Below are positions 43,701 through 55,854 of a DNA stretch of 64,000 nucleotides, one piece after another. Origin of the DNA: Norana najaformis (lineage: Eukaryota > Annelida > Clitellata > Crassiclitellata > Hormogastridae). Under the pieces are notes generated by a model, which was not told where the DNA came from, ran no database searches, and worked only from the letters and a program-made list of their open reading frames with translations. The DNA is taken from the NCBI GenBank assembly GCA_964023275.1, contig OZ029916.1, positions 14,314,607-14,378,606 of the forward strand. The letters run 5' to 3'. The stretch's first letter is position 1. Each line of letters begins with the position of its first letter. The translations under genes and the position numbers were made by a program.

Positions 43701-46700
43701 GCAATATTTGTTGGTGGAATTGTTGCGCATAGAACAGAGATAGGTCGGCTGATTTAAATGCTGTACTTATGAGCTACAAGACGGAATTTAAACTGGATTC
43801 TGCTTGATGGGTAACCATTGTAACGAATGCAATGTTTAGTGCAACATGCTGATACTTATGTTTTTCTTATGTCTCTGGCCAGAGAGTTTTGAACCATTTG
43901 TAGTTTCTGCAGATCTCTCTGTGATGCCAATAAGAAGTGGTTAAGTACCAGACCTGAATTAGTTGTGGAACAATGTTAGAATGTTGCTAAAGAAAACGGA
44001 GTTTGGAAAAGAAACAAATCGGGGGCGGGGGTGAATAATAAGGTAGAGAAGGCTTGACAGAAAAGACCAAATTAGACCAAACGGACTAAAAGTAAAATAC
44101 TTCCTCAACGAAACACTAGACTAACTGTTAAATCTACCCGTTAATAGGATTTAAGAAGATGCTGCTGCTGCTGCTGCGGTCCCATCGCCTTTACACGGTC
44201 TGGCTCTGCACTTTACTGATGCTGCAGCGTCCTGCTCCTCTGATTACTCCATCCATTCCTCCCTCCGTCCATTCTTCTGTCCCTACTCCCATCTATGCAT
44301 ATAATTCGTTCCTACCTCGGTTATTGTTCCTTTGGTCGGGAGATTGGAACATATGTGGCAGATAAATGAACAGAGACCAAGAGAGACAGAGAATGCCACG
44401 AAGGAAAACGTCTGCATATTCAGTTGGCCTTGAAACTACTGTGTGTCCTTTGAAAGACCCGACATTAATTTCAAGATACCGGCGCCCATTGACGAACATG
44501 TCTCCCATCCAACTGACTGAAGGATACAAAATAACGAAAGATAGGCTGAATCCAAGGTCAGTGCAACGGGTCAATCCTGTTGCAACAACTACCAAAAATG
44601 CTGGTTAGGTTCCTCTACAGCTGACGGTTGGCCTCTTGTCGCCATTGATAACTGGCCTTGTGTCGAATGAGTGATTATGGACATCGGTTTGAAATGGCGT
44701 AGTTTGGGGGAAGCAGAAGACGCTCGTAACGGCCCCGTGGCACGCTATCTATCGGATTACATAAGAGAAGCAATGAGGTCTTTACTATGCGAATACGATC
44801 TACACAGAGGGCGCCAGTTACGGCGGCAGACAATGAGCAATTTAGTGGCCCATAATACACCGCTGACGATATGAGACCTCGTCTACCGACGGGCAAGTAA
44901 TTCCAGGGGAATGTGGTCCTAACTAAAGGGCACAGACAGATCGCGAAGGAGGGACGGAGGGAGAGGGGAAGGAAGGAAAGAAGATGATCGTCTCGAAGAT
45001 CGAATGTCTACCTGATTATCCGTAAGTGAATTCCGGGGAAATATCGACTGAAAGGATGGATGCCGGGAATAAAGATGAAAGATTGGACGGTGGGTCATAG
45101 TAGCTCGGCTGGAATTGCCAAGCATCGGACTCCAGTGCAGAATTCTACTAAGAATCTAGGTATTAGAGGCAGATAGAGTCACCGCGTATTTATATAAGAA
45201 AGAATATCAATATATCTAAGCGATAAACGATGCATTGAAACATGTCATCATTATCTGAGCAAATTCTCTTCTGCAATGAAACGGTGTATAACGCCTTAGG
45301 CCAATTCTGATCTTCACTGTCGTGGTGGCTTTGCTATAATAACTGCACAACACTACAGCTATAGACCTACCGGGTCAAGGCGATAAAGCCCCCAAATGTA
45401 ACTCCGCACCCGCCAAGCTATCGCCATAAGTACACAACTATTAGCCAACGTAGCACTGTGCAGTCTTTCATTTAATTAATTGTAAATTTAGGACTTTTAG
45501 GTATATTGCTTTTTATCTGCTCGCCTTAAGTGAGTTCAATTCATTTTCAATTAGTGTTAAGTATATTATAATCATCAGAAGATCTAAAGTTCAAAAGTGG
45601 AAGCAAATTTTACCAAATATTACCTTAGTCCAGATATTGTATGGCGAAAATTTTCAGACGAATTTCTTTAATTTTAATTTTAAATGCGAGGACGAAATCT
45701 CACTTTTTCGTCCCGAAAAATTTCTGAAAGCCTGCCTTAATCCTCACGCCTTTCGGGTCCTGTTTCCAAGTTTCATGAAGCCAAAATTTCTTACGACCTT
45801 TTCTTAAAAGTAATTCGCATTTTCCCACTTTTCGGCTGATTTCTCTAGGTGGCTCTCTTTCGGCTCCTCCTCACTCTTTTTCTTCACGTGCTGTTCTTTT
45901 TTCTACTTTCCTCCGACTTTATCGCTTTGATTTTCCTGTTTATTCTTCCTGATCCAGTGATTAATGATTAAGTGCAAAACGGTTAAGCCTCCTATTGCTT
46001 GTAATATTATATAATTATTACTAATTAGTATTAATTAGCAACTTCTATAGCGCCAGTGTCTAATGCATAAGGCAGACGATCAATCCAGTAGTCAAACAAT
46101 GAATCAGCTGAATCAGTATCATTGACCGACGCATTTCTTCTTTCTTTCTTTAAGTCCGTAGGGGCTGACGCTGCCCCGTTGGTGTCGATCGCACGCCTTC
46201 ACTTGTTGGACCATTCGGGTCTTATCCGTCCTACGTACGTCATCATCATCATCGCTGTCCATCTACGACGCCCTTAATCTTTTTACGATTATCATGTGCC
46301 ATGGATTTCTGTAAGATATTTTGTACGATCGATTTCTGCCGTCTTGTTTAGGTCTGTGGCCGAAACTATCAGCAATTGAAGGCCCAATCCCTCCACCTTT
46401 ATCCAGGTTTCGGATTGGCACATGTGAATCTGCAACACGTATCGGCTACAGTACTTCCTTATGAATCATGTCTCGGTCAAATCACAAGATCATTTCGTAA
46501 AATATCAACTTTCACCATGTTTTAGCTTAAATATTAAAATTCATGTTAGCCTAAGACGTCGGTATTTATGTTATTCTAAGATGTCGGTATTTATGTTAGC
46601 CTAAGACGTCGGTATTTGATGCCGATGAATTAATCCTTCCTCCAACACAGGCTGACTCTAAGTGAAAGCACCTACGCTGACAGTCACCTTCGTTGAGCTC

Positions 46701-47280
46701 GTTGCGGGCCATCAGTTGCCACAAGTGGCACAATGCGGGCCCGCTATGGGTCCAGTGAACGGGGTTGTCTGAAGAACCTCACTGGCCTTGCCATGTAGTC
46801 AAGTGATGCTCATAGGAGAGGCGACGTATCCTGCATAAAAATCGGTCAATGCGTTCGTATGGCCTACATCCAGGCTAGAGAACTTAGAAACGAAAAAGAC
46901 GCAGTATATCTATGTCGCGTGTCATAGTGGACACCACTGGTCAACCCTTCAGTCCTGTTCTCTTTTTGGACGAACATTTGTCAGCTTAATCACTCCACAT
47001 TCCAAATCAATCGGCTTAGGGGCTAAGGTTTTACAGTAGGTATAGAAACCCTATTTTCTATGTCTCATTCATGCTGCCGTTAACACTTGGATGCACTACC
47101 GTGGCAGCCTGCGATATAGGCAGGCTATGGATGTGGTTGGTGTTCAAGTGAAAAGTGAAGGGGAAGACCACTTGCTTATTAGGCCATCATTGAGTCCATA
47201 AAAGTAGCCACCTGGAATGAAGAGTATAATGTGAAGAGCAGTCCCTTAAGCTATAGTCCAAAGAGGCAGCCGTAGGTATT
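43701..47280. other. No gene recognised
   Basis: A plus-strand frame at 44366-44608 (80 codons, ...RRPLTNMSPIQLTEGYK...) has protein-like composition and could be an unrecognised exon, since it is followed by GCTG|GTTAGG. No family motif. A 25-bp unit (GTTAGCCTAAGACGTCGG plus TATTTAT) is repeated three times at 46545-46618. Confidence 0.35.
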
Positions 47281-47282
47281 AA

Positions 47283-47530
47283 GTATTGTGTTAGCGGCTT
47301 CATTTTTCTTAGCCTCAGTGTATGAGGCGGGTAGCCAACCCTGCCCATCGCCGTCTTAGCCTGATCTTCTCACTGACAGTGTGAGGTTAGTGTACTCATT
47401 ATAGATAAATTGACTAAGGGGCGCAAGTGTAAACAAAATCTCGAAAAAATTTCTGCCTTGACGAAGATTTGAACCTCCGACCCTCCTGTTGACATCCAGA
47501 AGACTAACCATTAGACTAACGCGCACCGTT
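47283..47530 (-). repeat. tRNA-derived SINE (family 1), minus orientation
   Basis: On the minus strand: A-box-like GCGTTAGTCTAATGGTTAGTC, B-box-like GGAGGTTCAAATCTTCG, then AAGGCAGAAATTTTTTCGAG, CTTGCGCCCCTTAGTC and AGAAGATCAGGCTAAGACGG. It ends in GAGGCTAAGAAAAATGAAGC and CGCTAACAC. This is the same family as 17705-17990. Confidence 0.75.
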
Positions 47531-49960
47531 ATGTATATAAATTTCAGTTTAATCGCCTTAGCATAAGAAGCTTCGCCACCTTTCTCTCGATCACTGTAAG
47601 TCGCTGTATTCATTTTATACATTTCATTTATTTTTAGATTCGAACCGCCGTCGACCTCAACGTTGACATCCATGGCTTCAGCTGACCAGTAGGCCGTTGC
47701 GAGTGAGATGCGCCTGAAGCGGAAAGCTTAAGCCATAGAAGGAATGCATTGTCGATTAAACAACGCAACTGACGACGTCTGGCTGAACGAATCGAGACTC
47801 TCCTCATTCCACTCCTGTAATTGTCTCCAGCTCAAATTAGTCAAATCGTTCGAATTTCTAGATGAGAAGAAATGACACTTCTTCCTCCGGTTCACGAAAA
47901 ATGAAAGCAATTAAGCTGACACATACACCTACATATAGTAGGCCTACGTCATATACAGAGAAACGAGAGAGAAGAGCAAGTAGACTTTGCATGAGAAAGT
48001 CCAGCTGTACGTATCCGAGTAGTTTACCTACGTCTTTGCTCAGCAATTTTTCCAGCATCAGGATGCGCTAATCGGCGGCGAACGAGGGGGAGGAGGAGGA
48101 AGACGTGTTGGTGGAAGATGCTGAGGCGGAAGCGGAGCAACTGCGTTTCGACCTGATCCTTAATGAAGCCGATTTTATATGCTCGTCTTTTGACACAAAT
48201 TGCTGTCGTCGTTGAGACAGAGGCGCCCTCAGTCGAGTGCTCAGCGAAACGTATTCGCCGCTTTAGCTGCACAGTTCTAAGGATGTGCATGTATTGCTGC
48301 CTGCATGCACGACTGCACTACATGCAACGATCACTCGGCGTTCAATTAAATATGTTCCTGATATTGAAATACATTCCATCTGCTGGAAGCCATCCAGGCG
48401 TCGCAGCTGATTCAGGTGGCTCTCTTGCTGCACAGATTGTCGTTCTATTCAATGGCCTTAACGGTTACAAGGTCCTAGGCCTCTAGCATATTGCATGTAA
48501 GTGTATATATGTATGTGATATTTATGCATGTATCTGAACATTTGTATAACATCATACGAGGACCAGGCAGCAGAAGGTTCACAGGTTCAGTCAAGGTCTT
48601 AACCAGTGGTTAAGCGGTCTCTCGACGACCGATCAGCTCCAACAATTGTCCAGTTCTGAACTGACCAAGGACCCCAGAGAAACCCACTGGAAATAAGTCG
48701 ATAGCCTGCCTGAAGTGCTTCAGATTCCGTAATCACTACAGGATCTGGTAAGCTAGACAGTTTTTCAAGGCAGGCGTCAAAAGAGTGTTTTGCTGCAAGA
48801 GCTTAAGATTTTTCTTCACCAGGCACAGCTGCTTAACTCTCCTCACACACAATGCGAATAGCAAGCAGCCCGCTTGTTGCCATATTCCAGTGAGGAGTTG
48901 ACCTTGACCTCGCTAAGATGAGCCTCTGAGTCGCGCAGAGATGTGCTCGGCCTTGACTGGAAGGCTCTGGAGTCTCTCTACCCTTCGGATCATACAACCA
49001 TGCCTCAACCTGGTTCTTAATAATGTTTCAGCAAGGACCATGGATATGTGGAAGTAAAATAATCCCAAAATTGTTGCGGCGGGTGGGGCCAACAGATGTT
49101 TACAGAAGTCTGTTAGTAATTGCATCAGACTCTTTGTCGGCAACAAAGCCGTCAAGGTCGTCAGTAAAGGCGCTCCAGAAAGTGGACGATTAGACCCTCG
49201 GCAAGAGTGTCTGCCTGGACCGTCGAGGTAGATTTTTCCATCTCTTATTAAGGACAGTTGTTTAGTGGTTGAACAGTGGTTATAAACGTCACTAGTTTTG
49301 TCAGCCCGTTCAAAGACACAGAATAAAAGAAGTAACCCGGAATAAATAAAGTTTTTATCATGCCCAATGATACAGTGCTGTGGCCTCCGACAAAATACTC
49401 CGCCTTGCAACATTTGATCTCATCAGTTCTGTCGTTTTCTACCCGAATGCATGGAGGCCTCTGTGACATATTTGCAACGTTCGAGTCAGCGTAACTGTCC
49501 AGATTTTCAAATATCGCAGAAAAGTAATATATTTATTATATGATTGCCATTAAATTGATATAACACAAACTGTTCATGAAGGACTTGAAGGATCGTCTGT
49601 CTCAAGACTGTCGAAGACAATGAAAACTGACTAAGACTATTTTGGTGACATCTGCTGAATAATACGAGTTCCGAATACAAAGCGTTTATCGATCTTCGCA
49701 GTTATCAATCTGTGACGGTGACGTGTATGTCGTATGCCACCTGGCGAACGAATAGAAAGTAGAGCGACTGAACAGAAAATTTGAAAGCGACGTAAGCTAC
49801 ATCATTTTCAAAAAACTATTTCCTGAACTTTAAAATTGGCAACAGCTTCTTTCTATTATATACGTTGCGTAACGAACATCAGAAGACCTGTGGACAGATT
49901 TCCCCTTGCAAGCAGATACAATGAGTTCCCACCTTGCACAATCCAGTTTCATCATTAAAA
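47531..49960. other. No gene recognised
   Basis: A 166-codon minus frame (48913-49413) and a plus acidic frame near 48076-48220 were inspected. Neither shows a known motif. Confidence 0.35.
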
Positions 49961-49976
49961 ACTGATGCAAATTTCT

Positions 49977-50400
49977 TTAAAATGTCCTGTGACTGATTTT
50001 GCTGCTCACATTCAAATGCTTTAGGCCAATCTGATCCAGTGCAGTTGTCCCATCCTTTACATCATTCAAGTCATTTCTGGGTTGATATTCGACATGCCCA
50101 AAATCTTCCTCCCCTTTGCATGTTAGACCAACTGCACTAACCCTTGGGTTAAACTGCCTCAAGTAGTTAGCCTGCATGGTTTTCTCACTTCCATCTGGCA
50201 ACTGTACTATGTAACTGTATGAGGAAACCTTCTTTGTAATGAATCCTGGTCCAATCCAATCAGCACTTAACTTGTCAGTGTGATCTTTCTCCAAAATCAC
50301 TACCTGATCTCCTGTCTCAAACTTCTTATCCTTGGACCACAGACTGTAATAATGAGCATATTGTGACTGAGCCTTTTTTGAAACCCTTTGCTAGCAGGCA
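49977..50400 (-). pseudogene. Ty3/gypsy integrase C-terminal fragment
   Basis: The minus strand, from about 50370 down, reads YSLWSKDKKFETGDQVVILE, then DKLSADWIGPGFITKKVSSY, IVQLPDGSEKTM and ANYLRQF. This is the integrase C-terminal fold of gypsy elements (GDxVxxL ... KLxxxWxGP ... YxVxLPDG ... NxLRxF). The catalytic core upstream is missing. Confidence 0.8.
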
Positions 50401-50559
50401 AAGTTCAACAAGTTGTTCTTTATCTAGCTCTATTACAGCTGCAACATCAAAACCAGCTCAAGCTAAAATTCCTATTAAAGTGTCCATACTAAACAGTTTA
50501 AGTTTTTCTCTCCTTTCTACCTTAGTTACAAATTAACAGAAAATTACAAGTAAGTGATA

Positions 50560-51154
50560 CTGAACAGTCAAAGTCAAGACCACTGGAACTTGAACTGAAA
50601 CTTCACTCCCACCAGAACTTAACTGGAACTGGAACCTGACTAGAACCAAAGCATGACTCCAACAAAACTTCACTGGAACAGTCAGTTTTCACATGGAAAG
50701 TCCATTAACCGGAAAGTCAAAGGCACACGAACCGAACAGCTGAAACAGTTGTTGTCGTTCGTCATCGCACACCGGAACACCTTCGTCTTCTGAAACCCTC
50801 AGAATAGCTTCAGAATTCGTCAGATAGAAGAGCCAAATGGCCGACTCACCGTCTGCCACGTCAAACCCGACTGAATTGACCCCTGCAGACTCCGTGAAAA
50901 CACCTCACTCCGACGTCTGAGCCCAGAAGACCGACTCCACATAGTTGCTCGACAGCACCTTCCTTGAATAATTCCCTAACTCGAGTCGAAAACAGTTCCC
51001 CGAGCAGTCTGGCACAATGTCTACCACCCGTCAAGTTCATCTTGGCTACGCCTTTAAACACCTTCCGACTTGTTTTTCCGAATTTCTCTGGTCGATTTTC
51101 GGCTAAACCCCAAGACCGAATTTCTTTCTACTGATCCTGGTCACGGCACCAAAA
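50560..51154 (-). other. Gypsy leader and possible start of gag, internally deleted
   Basis: Minus strand: a primer-binding site at 51141-51151 and a leader, then an open frame at 51061-50861 beginning MNLTGGRHCARLLGE (short, no zinc knuckle). The integrase end appears only about 0.7 kb further on, so almost all of gag-pol is deleted. Confidence 0.5.
51141..51151 (-). other. Primer-binding site matching tRNA-His 3' end
   Basis: Minus strand TGGTGCCGTGA is complementary to the 3' end TCACGGCA-CCA of animal tRNA-His. It sits 3 bases inside the LTR edge, as expected for a Ty3/gypsy element. Confidence 0.65.
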
Positions 51155-51345
51155 TGTCGCCAGCCAGTCGCTAAGTCAAAGCTCAGGAACAAGTCAAAAT
51201 AACATTTAACAAGTTTCTTCTCTCGTTGTGTCTTTTCAACAGTCTTCATACCGACATAACGTCGACTCTCCGTAGATTGTCATCCTGCCCCAAATATGTT
51301 CAATTACGTAAGTAAGTGGGGGCTGCCCATCCCTTGGTCCTGACA
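51155..51345 (-). repeat. Putative 5' LTR, about 191 bp
   Basis: On the minus strand it begins TGTCAGGACCAAGGGATGG and ends CTGGCTGGCGACA just before the primer-binding site. The TGTC...GACA ends are a perfect short inverted repeat. No second LTR was found on the other side of the integrase fragment, so the boundary is inferred from the ends only. Confidence 0.5.
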
Positions 51346-51945
51346 AATGACAAAACGTAGGCCTATATTTAATTAAACGCAATGTACTTCAGTTGCCAAC
51401 ATAAAATCTTCTAAACTCACGAATCTAAAAATTGCTATCGTCAGCAATTTGTAACTCAACCTTTCAGTTGAGTACATGACTATCATTACAGTACCTTCCT
51501 GGACTCTTCTGCTCAACGCATTTGCGATCCCTTAATATAGGTATTTGCCCGCCACATCAGCATCAAGTCTAGACATGCCTATGACTCATCGCAACGTAAG
51601 TCTAACGTTCCCTGCTTGAACTTCACGTGGTAAAAACGCGCGTCAGTCGGCGTCAACCAACCTGAGCACGCACCGACCAATGACAGAGATCGTCCTAGAC
51701 TTGCACAGAGAATTTAACAACCAGATGACTAATCGATGTGATTCATTCTTAGAGCAAAGGCTCTCTAACCAATCACTTAATAGTCAACAAATCGATGAAT
51801 CATCGATATGTTATCACGAAAAATTTTGATATGAACACGTGCTTAAAACTTCCTGACTCACATGAAAAAATTACGTTCATATTACAAAAATTAGAAATGA
51901 AGATATGACAACTGAATGAATCCCACTCAAAGCAATAAATGCAAG
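51346..51945. other. No gene recognised
   Basis: AT-rich flank of the LTR element. Nothing recognisable. Confidence 0.4.
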
Positions 51946-51949
51946 AGTT

Positions 51950-52235
51950 AAAGGAAAGACAACAAAGGAAAACTACGAATACGATGAATAGATAATATAA
52001 AGGAAAACAGCAAAACTTGGGCTAAACATGAGAAAAGCTCTGGTCTTGACAAATGACCGAAACGAATGGCTATCATTCGTTCACCTCCATCATCGCCATA
52101 TGCTTGGCATCAGGAACTGATGGTGGTGGCGGTGGTGGTGATGATGATGATGATGACGACGACGACGACGATGCTGATGACGATGCTGATGACTACGATG
52201 ATGATGCTGATGATGATGACGACGTAGTGCTGTGA
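51950..52235. repeat. Dispersed repeat with internal (GAT)n, copy 1
   Basis: Near-identical in order to 55153-55417: TAAAGGAAAGA(C/A)AACAA, AATATAAAGGAAAA, GAGAAAAGCTCTGG, CTTG(A/G)CAAATGACC, CGCCATATGCTTGGCATCAG, AACTGATG, a GAT/GAC array, then (T/G)AGTGCTGTGATT. The trinucleotide arrays differ in length and interruptions, so they have evolved separately inside each copy. Confidence 0.85.
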
Positions 52236-52242
52236 TTGAAAT

Positions 52243-52440
52243 TAGCAGATGTTTGCGTTGAATGAGAATGTGGAAGCCCCGCCCATTTGATTGCCATCGT
52301 TGACTGAAGTGCGCATCAAAGGCTAAGGAGAAGATGTCGCCGTCGCTTAGGTTACGGATGCTGGTGCCGTTTCCTTGAAAACGCTGGCCAATGATGCTGC
52401 GATTGGATGTCGTTGAAGATAGAGGCCCATCAAAGGTTGG
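52243..52440 (-). pseudogene. Possible CUB-domain-like exon fragment
   Basis: The minus strand, after an acceptor-like CGCCCGCAG, reads PTFDGPLSSTTSNRSIIGQR, then GNGTSIRNLSDGDIFSLAFD and WQSNGRGFHI. The pattern (dG-x-s-x-s-x-x-IG ... i-x-nls-x-gd-x-x-l-x-F-x-s-x-x-s-x-x-x-GRGF) resembles the second half of a CUB domain. No donor follows and the frame runs into the adjacent repeat, so a partial or dead exon is more likely than a working one. Confidence 0.25.
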
Positions 52441-53430
52441 AGTTTCTGCGGGCGAAGGCGGCTGTGGCTGATGCCATTGCATTCAGTTGCTGCAGCTGCT
52501 TCTTGATGAGATGACTGTCTGCTTGGATGCACGGGTTAAATTAGCCAGGATAGTTGAGCAAGTGAAATGCACTGGATAAGCCAAAGAAGAGACTGACATA
52601 CAAAACGATAAGCAAAGTGAATAGGAATCGGATATTTGCAAGAAAAAAGGCAAACGAATGCAGACCATTGAAGAATAATTACGGAAAGGACGAAAGAGAA
52701 AAGTTATTTGCAGTTAAGCTAAGACCCCCAAAGCATTAAAGTCGCCGCTCACCTGAAGAATCATCGGTCAGTGACAGAGAAAAGCGACGCGAGATTCCGG
52801 CGTCTGGAGAAGCACCGTCGTCTTATAGGTAGGCTACATGTCACACTTAGTGAACTACGTGCATCGTTTAATGCACATCTAGGCTGGGATAGCTTCCTTT
52901 AGAATTTCTATTTGTATCGCATTATACTGAATTAACATCCTGTAGTACTTATCTATTACATAAATCGAACCGCAAATTCTCTTCCCTGCACTGAGGAGTC
53001 TTATAACACGGCTCAAGTTTTGTCTGCAGTTGCTTTCAGCTTCAGTCTTGTTAATCTTCATGGTCTACATAAGACAGGCCTATTATGCTGTGCGTCTGTG
53101 CCCCGAAGATGGATTAGTTAGGGTTAACGTACCGCTATTGCGTTCCCTTATTTTCAAGAGATGCTGCGCCTTAATTAACTGAATTAGGTCTTGACAAACA
53201 CGACAGCACCAGCGGTCCAACAACGGGATAACCTGTCCTTTTCGCTTACATGGCTCTACAAAACAAGCGACAGAATTCGAACTTAAGATAAGGTCGATGT
53301 TTTCTTTTCTGCAGGGCTTCTTATGCCAGAGCGAGTATACACTTACTTTGATGACTCTAAATACTTTGACAGCGGGCGAAGGCTGCATATCTTTCTAACT
53401 ACCCTATCCCTCGCAAACGTTCGACGTGTA
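52441..53430. other. No gene recognised
   Basis: Short open frames only. Nothing recognisable. Confidence 0.4.
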
Positions 53431-53439
53431 TCCAACGCG

Positions 53440-53950
53440 ATGCTTCATAATCGTAAGATTCGTAATTCCGAGATTTCTAAAGCGTCCAACGAAAGCCGCG
53501 CCGCGGGGACCAGCTTATTCACAGGCGCTCAGTCAAAACAAAATCGATAGGCAAAAGGTTCGGTTCCAGGTCAAGATCCAAGAGTCAGACGGAGAGACAG
53601 CGTGACAGCTCTCGGTGGTGGTGTTTTGGGTTGGAGAGGAGAGAGAGATACGAGGAAGAAGGGGTGTCAGGGTACGATCAGTTTTGAGTGAAATGCCGAA
53701 GCAGAAATTGCAAGCGGTGGAGCATCGAGGAGTTTGTATGATGGGTCAGAAAACTGTCGCAATTCTGGGGGAGTTTATTCCAGAGTGGTGGGGCAGCTAT
53801 GGCTATACAGCGATTACCAAATTTTAAGGATGAGGTGAAGGGAGGGCGGAGAAGTGTTAGGGCAGAAGAGGAGCGGGTTGAGCGGTTGCCGCCTTCTGCA
53901 TTGCGCTTCCTCTGCGTGTCTGCGTCTCTCCTAGACATAGTAATGTTCAA
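53440..53950 (-). pseudogene. LINE C-terminus and 3' UTR with TTACGA tail
   Basis: Minus strand reads RSTRSSSALTLLRPPFTSSL then AIAAPPLWNKLPQNCD (WNSLP-type end), with a stop at 53678. A 3' UTR follows with GACTGAGCGCCTGTGAATAA, GCTTTCGTTGGACGCTTTAG and a tail of ATTACGA-like units near 53450-53475. Confidence 0.75.
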
Positions 53951-54106
53951 TCGAAAAACAGAAACATCTAACTACTTGTCTCTTTCGCCAACGAAACTTA
54001 ACCAGTTCGACTGGCAGTTGCCGCAATTTAACAAATTTCCCATTTATGCTGAAAAGTGTGTGAAAGAATAGTGTCAGTGTTAAAGAATATAATCAATGTA
54101 ATTGTA

Positions 54107-54290
54107 GCTGTAATTAGTAACTTCTATCGCGTCGGTGTCTAATGCAAAAGGCATCAACCGATGGCGCACAAAAGTCAAGCCTTAATCAGGCGAATATCCA
54201 AATCAGGCCACCTAGACAGAGAGGCAGAGGGTTAAGCCAAATGAAACAAGTAAGTCTTAAGTTGAGAACGAAATGTTAAAGAATATTAGG
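54107..54290 (+). repeat. Dispersed repeat family copy (see 43380 and 46028)
   Basis: TAGTAACTTCTATCGCGTCG, GTGTCTAATGCAAAAGGCAT, CAACCGATGG, then AAGTAAGTCTTAAGTTGAG. The start matches 46037-46085 (TAGCAACTTCTATAGCGCCA) and the rest matches 43410-43560. Confidence 0.5.
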
Positions 54291-55150
54291 GACCTATAAT
54301 GTTAAAGAATAATACCAATGTTAAAGACTACTAAACATTTACGGAATTCACTGACGGTAAGTTGCAGGCCTCCTAGCAGTAGGTTAAGGTTTCACATTCA
54401 AATGTATTGTCAGTTAACTTTCTTTGTGTAGCCATCAGTGTCATAACTTCGTTTATCACACTAATTGCCGAATAACTCAGACTTGGCCCCTTCTGTCCAC
54501 CACCCCACAATAGTTAGTCGTAATCTCAGTGAGTCGCACTTCTACATAGTTAGACTCGGGTAAAACTGCGGATCAAAAGCATTTGCGCTTTTGGATGGTC
54601 GCCCTAAGGATTAAAGACTTCTCCTATAATATCTTACTTTTGGCGACAGTCGACGAGGTTAATGAGGACAGGACTACATGGTAATCGTCGTTCATTAAAG
54701 ATGAGTTTGGACTTTTAGCCTCGTAAATATAGCAATACCTGGAAACCTCTCTCTTTACATTTAGGCCTATAGTTGCCTAGACACATAGACACACAGTTAT
54801 GACCTACAGGGTCACAGATAGAACAGTCGCAGATGATGTCGATGCTCGTCAACTGTCGACCAATCAGCCATAAATATGACCTTTAACTGGGCTCGTCCTG
54901 TTCAGATTTCACATCAAAGTTACGAGGACTTGGCTAATAAAATGGCGTGTCTTTGGAAGGGAAGGCTATCCGCTGGCCGCGTCTCCGGTGACCCAAAAGT
55001 TCAGTGGAGCATGGCGGCCGGCCTTTTGAAGAAGTCTTTGATTGCCAACGACTATCAGCGGCCAAAACCTATTCACTATAATTAAGCACATTTACTGCTG
55101 CCGTTGAAGTCCTTAGAACCGGACACTGTGCTTGTTATAGGTAGGCCTAG
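54291..55150. other. No gene recognised
   Basis: Nothing recognisable; a 69-codon frame at 54876-55085 lacks motifs. Confidence 0.4.
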
Positions 55151-55152
55151 GA

Positions 55153-55417
55153 GCTAAAGGAAAGAAAACAAGGGAAAACTACGACTCCGCTGAATAGACA
55201 ATATAAAGGAAAATCGCAAGACTTGAATAAAACACGAGAAAAGCTCTGGACTTGGCAAATGACCATAACTAATGACGATCATTCATTCGCATCCATCACC
55301 GCCATATGCTTGGCATCAGAAACTGATGATGATGATGATTATGATGATGATGCTGATGACGATGCTGATGATGATGATGGTCGTGGTGATGGTGGTGATG
55401 GCGGAGTGCTGTGATTT
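55153..55417. repeat. Dispersed repeat with internal (GAT)n, copy 2
   Basis: Same element and orientation as 51950-52235, 3.2 kb away. Confidence 0.85.
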
Positions 55418-55601
55418 ATTCAGAGATTTAGAGACAGTGCCCGCCAGCCAGACACACAGACAGCCAAACAAAAAACATTTAAACAAACCGCCACTGTCAG
55501 TGCATGCATCTCCATCTCAACCAGGGAGCGATGGCGCCTCGACGTTTCTGAAAGCTAGGTAGGCACATATATCTAATATGGTAAAGGTCATTGTTAACTG
55601 C

Positions 55602-55722
55602 ATGTGCCTGCCTTCCTGCCTTCCTACCCTCCTACCTTCCTGCCTTCCTACCTTCCTGCCTCCTACCTTCCTGCCTTCCTGCCTTCCTGCCTCCTACCTT
55701 CCTGCCTTCCTGTCTTCCCGCT
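55602..55722. repeat. (CTTCCTGC/CTTCCTAC)n minisatellite
   Basis: About 120 bp of TTCC-based units alternating with TGCC and TACC. It lies about 105 bp upstream of the 3' splice site before the HEN/NHLH coding exon, forming a second long pyrimidine tract. Confidence 0.85.
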
Positions 55723-55819
55723 GGGTTTTGCAGATAGACATGCGGTGTATATGTTATTTCATGCATAACAAATCAGAACGACAAACGCGTCCGTAGTCTA
55801 ACAGTTACTTCATATGAAT

Positions 55820-55829
55820 AATTTTTCAG
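55820..55829 (+). promoter_or_regulatory. 3' splice site of the HEN/NHLH coding exon
   Basis: AATTTTTCAG with the exon starting at 55830. No stop lies between it and the ATG, but no upstream ATG either. Confidence 0.5.
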
Positions 55830-55854
55830 CGCCCAATTCAAGTCTTCGTCGGCC

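Noticed and set aside
47440-47530. Functional tRNA gene on the minus strand.
   Set aside because: A and B boxes are present but the cloverleaf is poor, and the sequence continues into a SINE body shared with 17705-17990.
48913-49413. 166-codon minus-strand open frame.
   Set aside because: No recognisable motif or splice context, composition not convincing.
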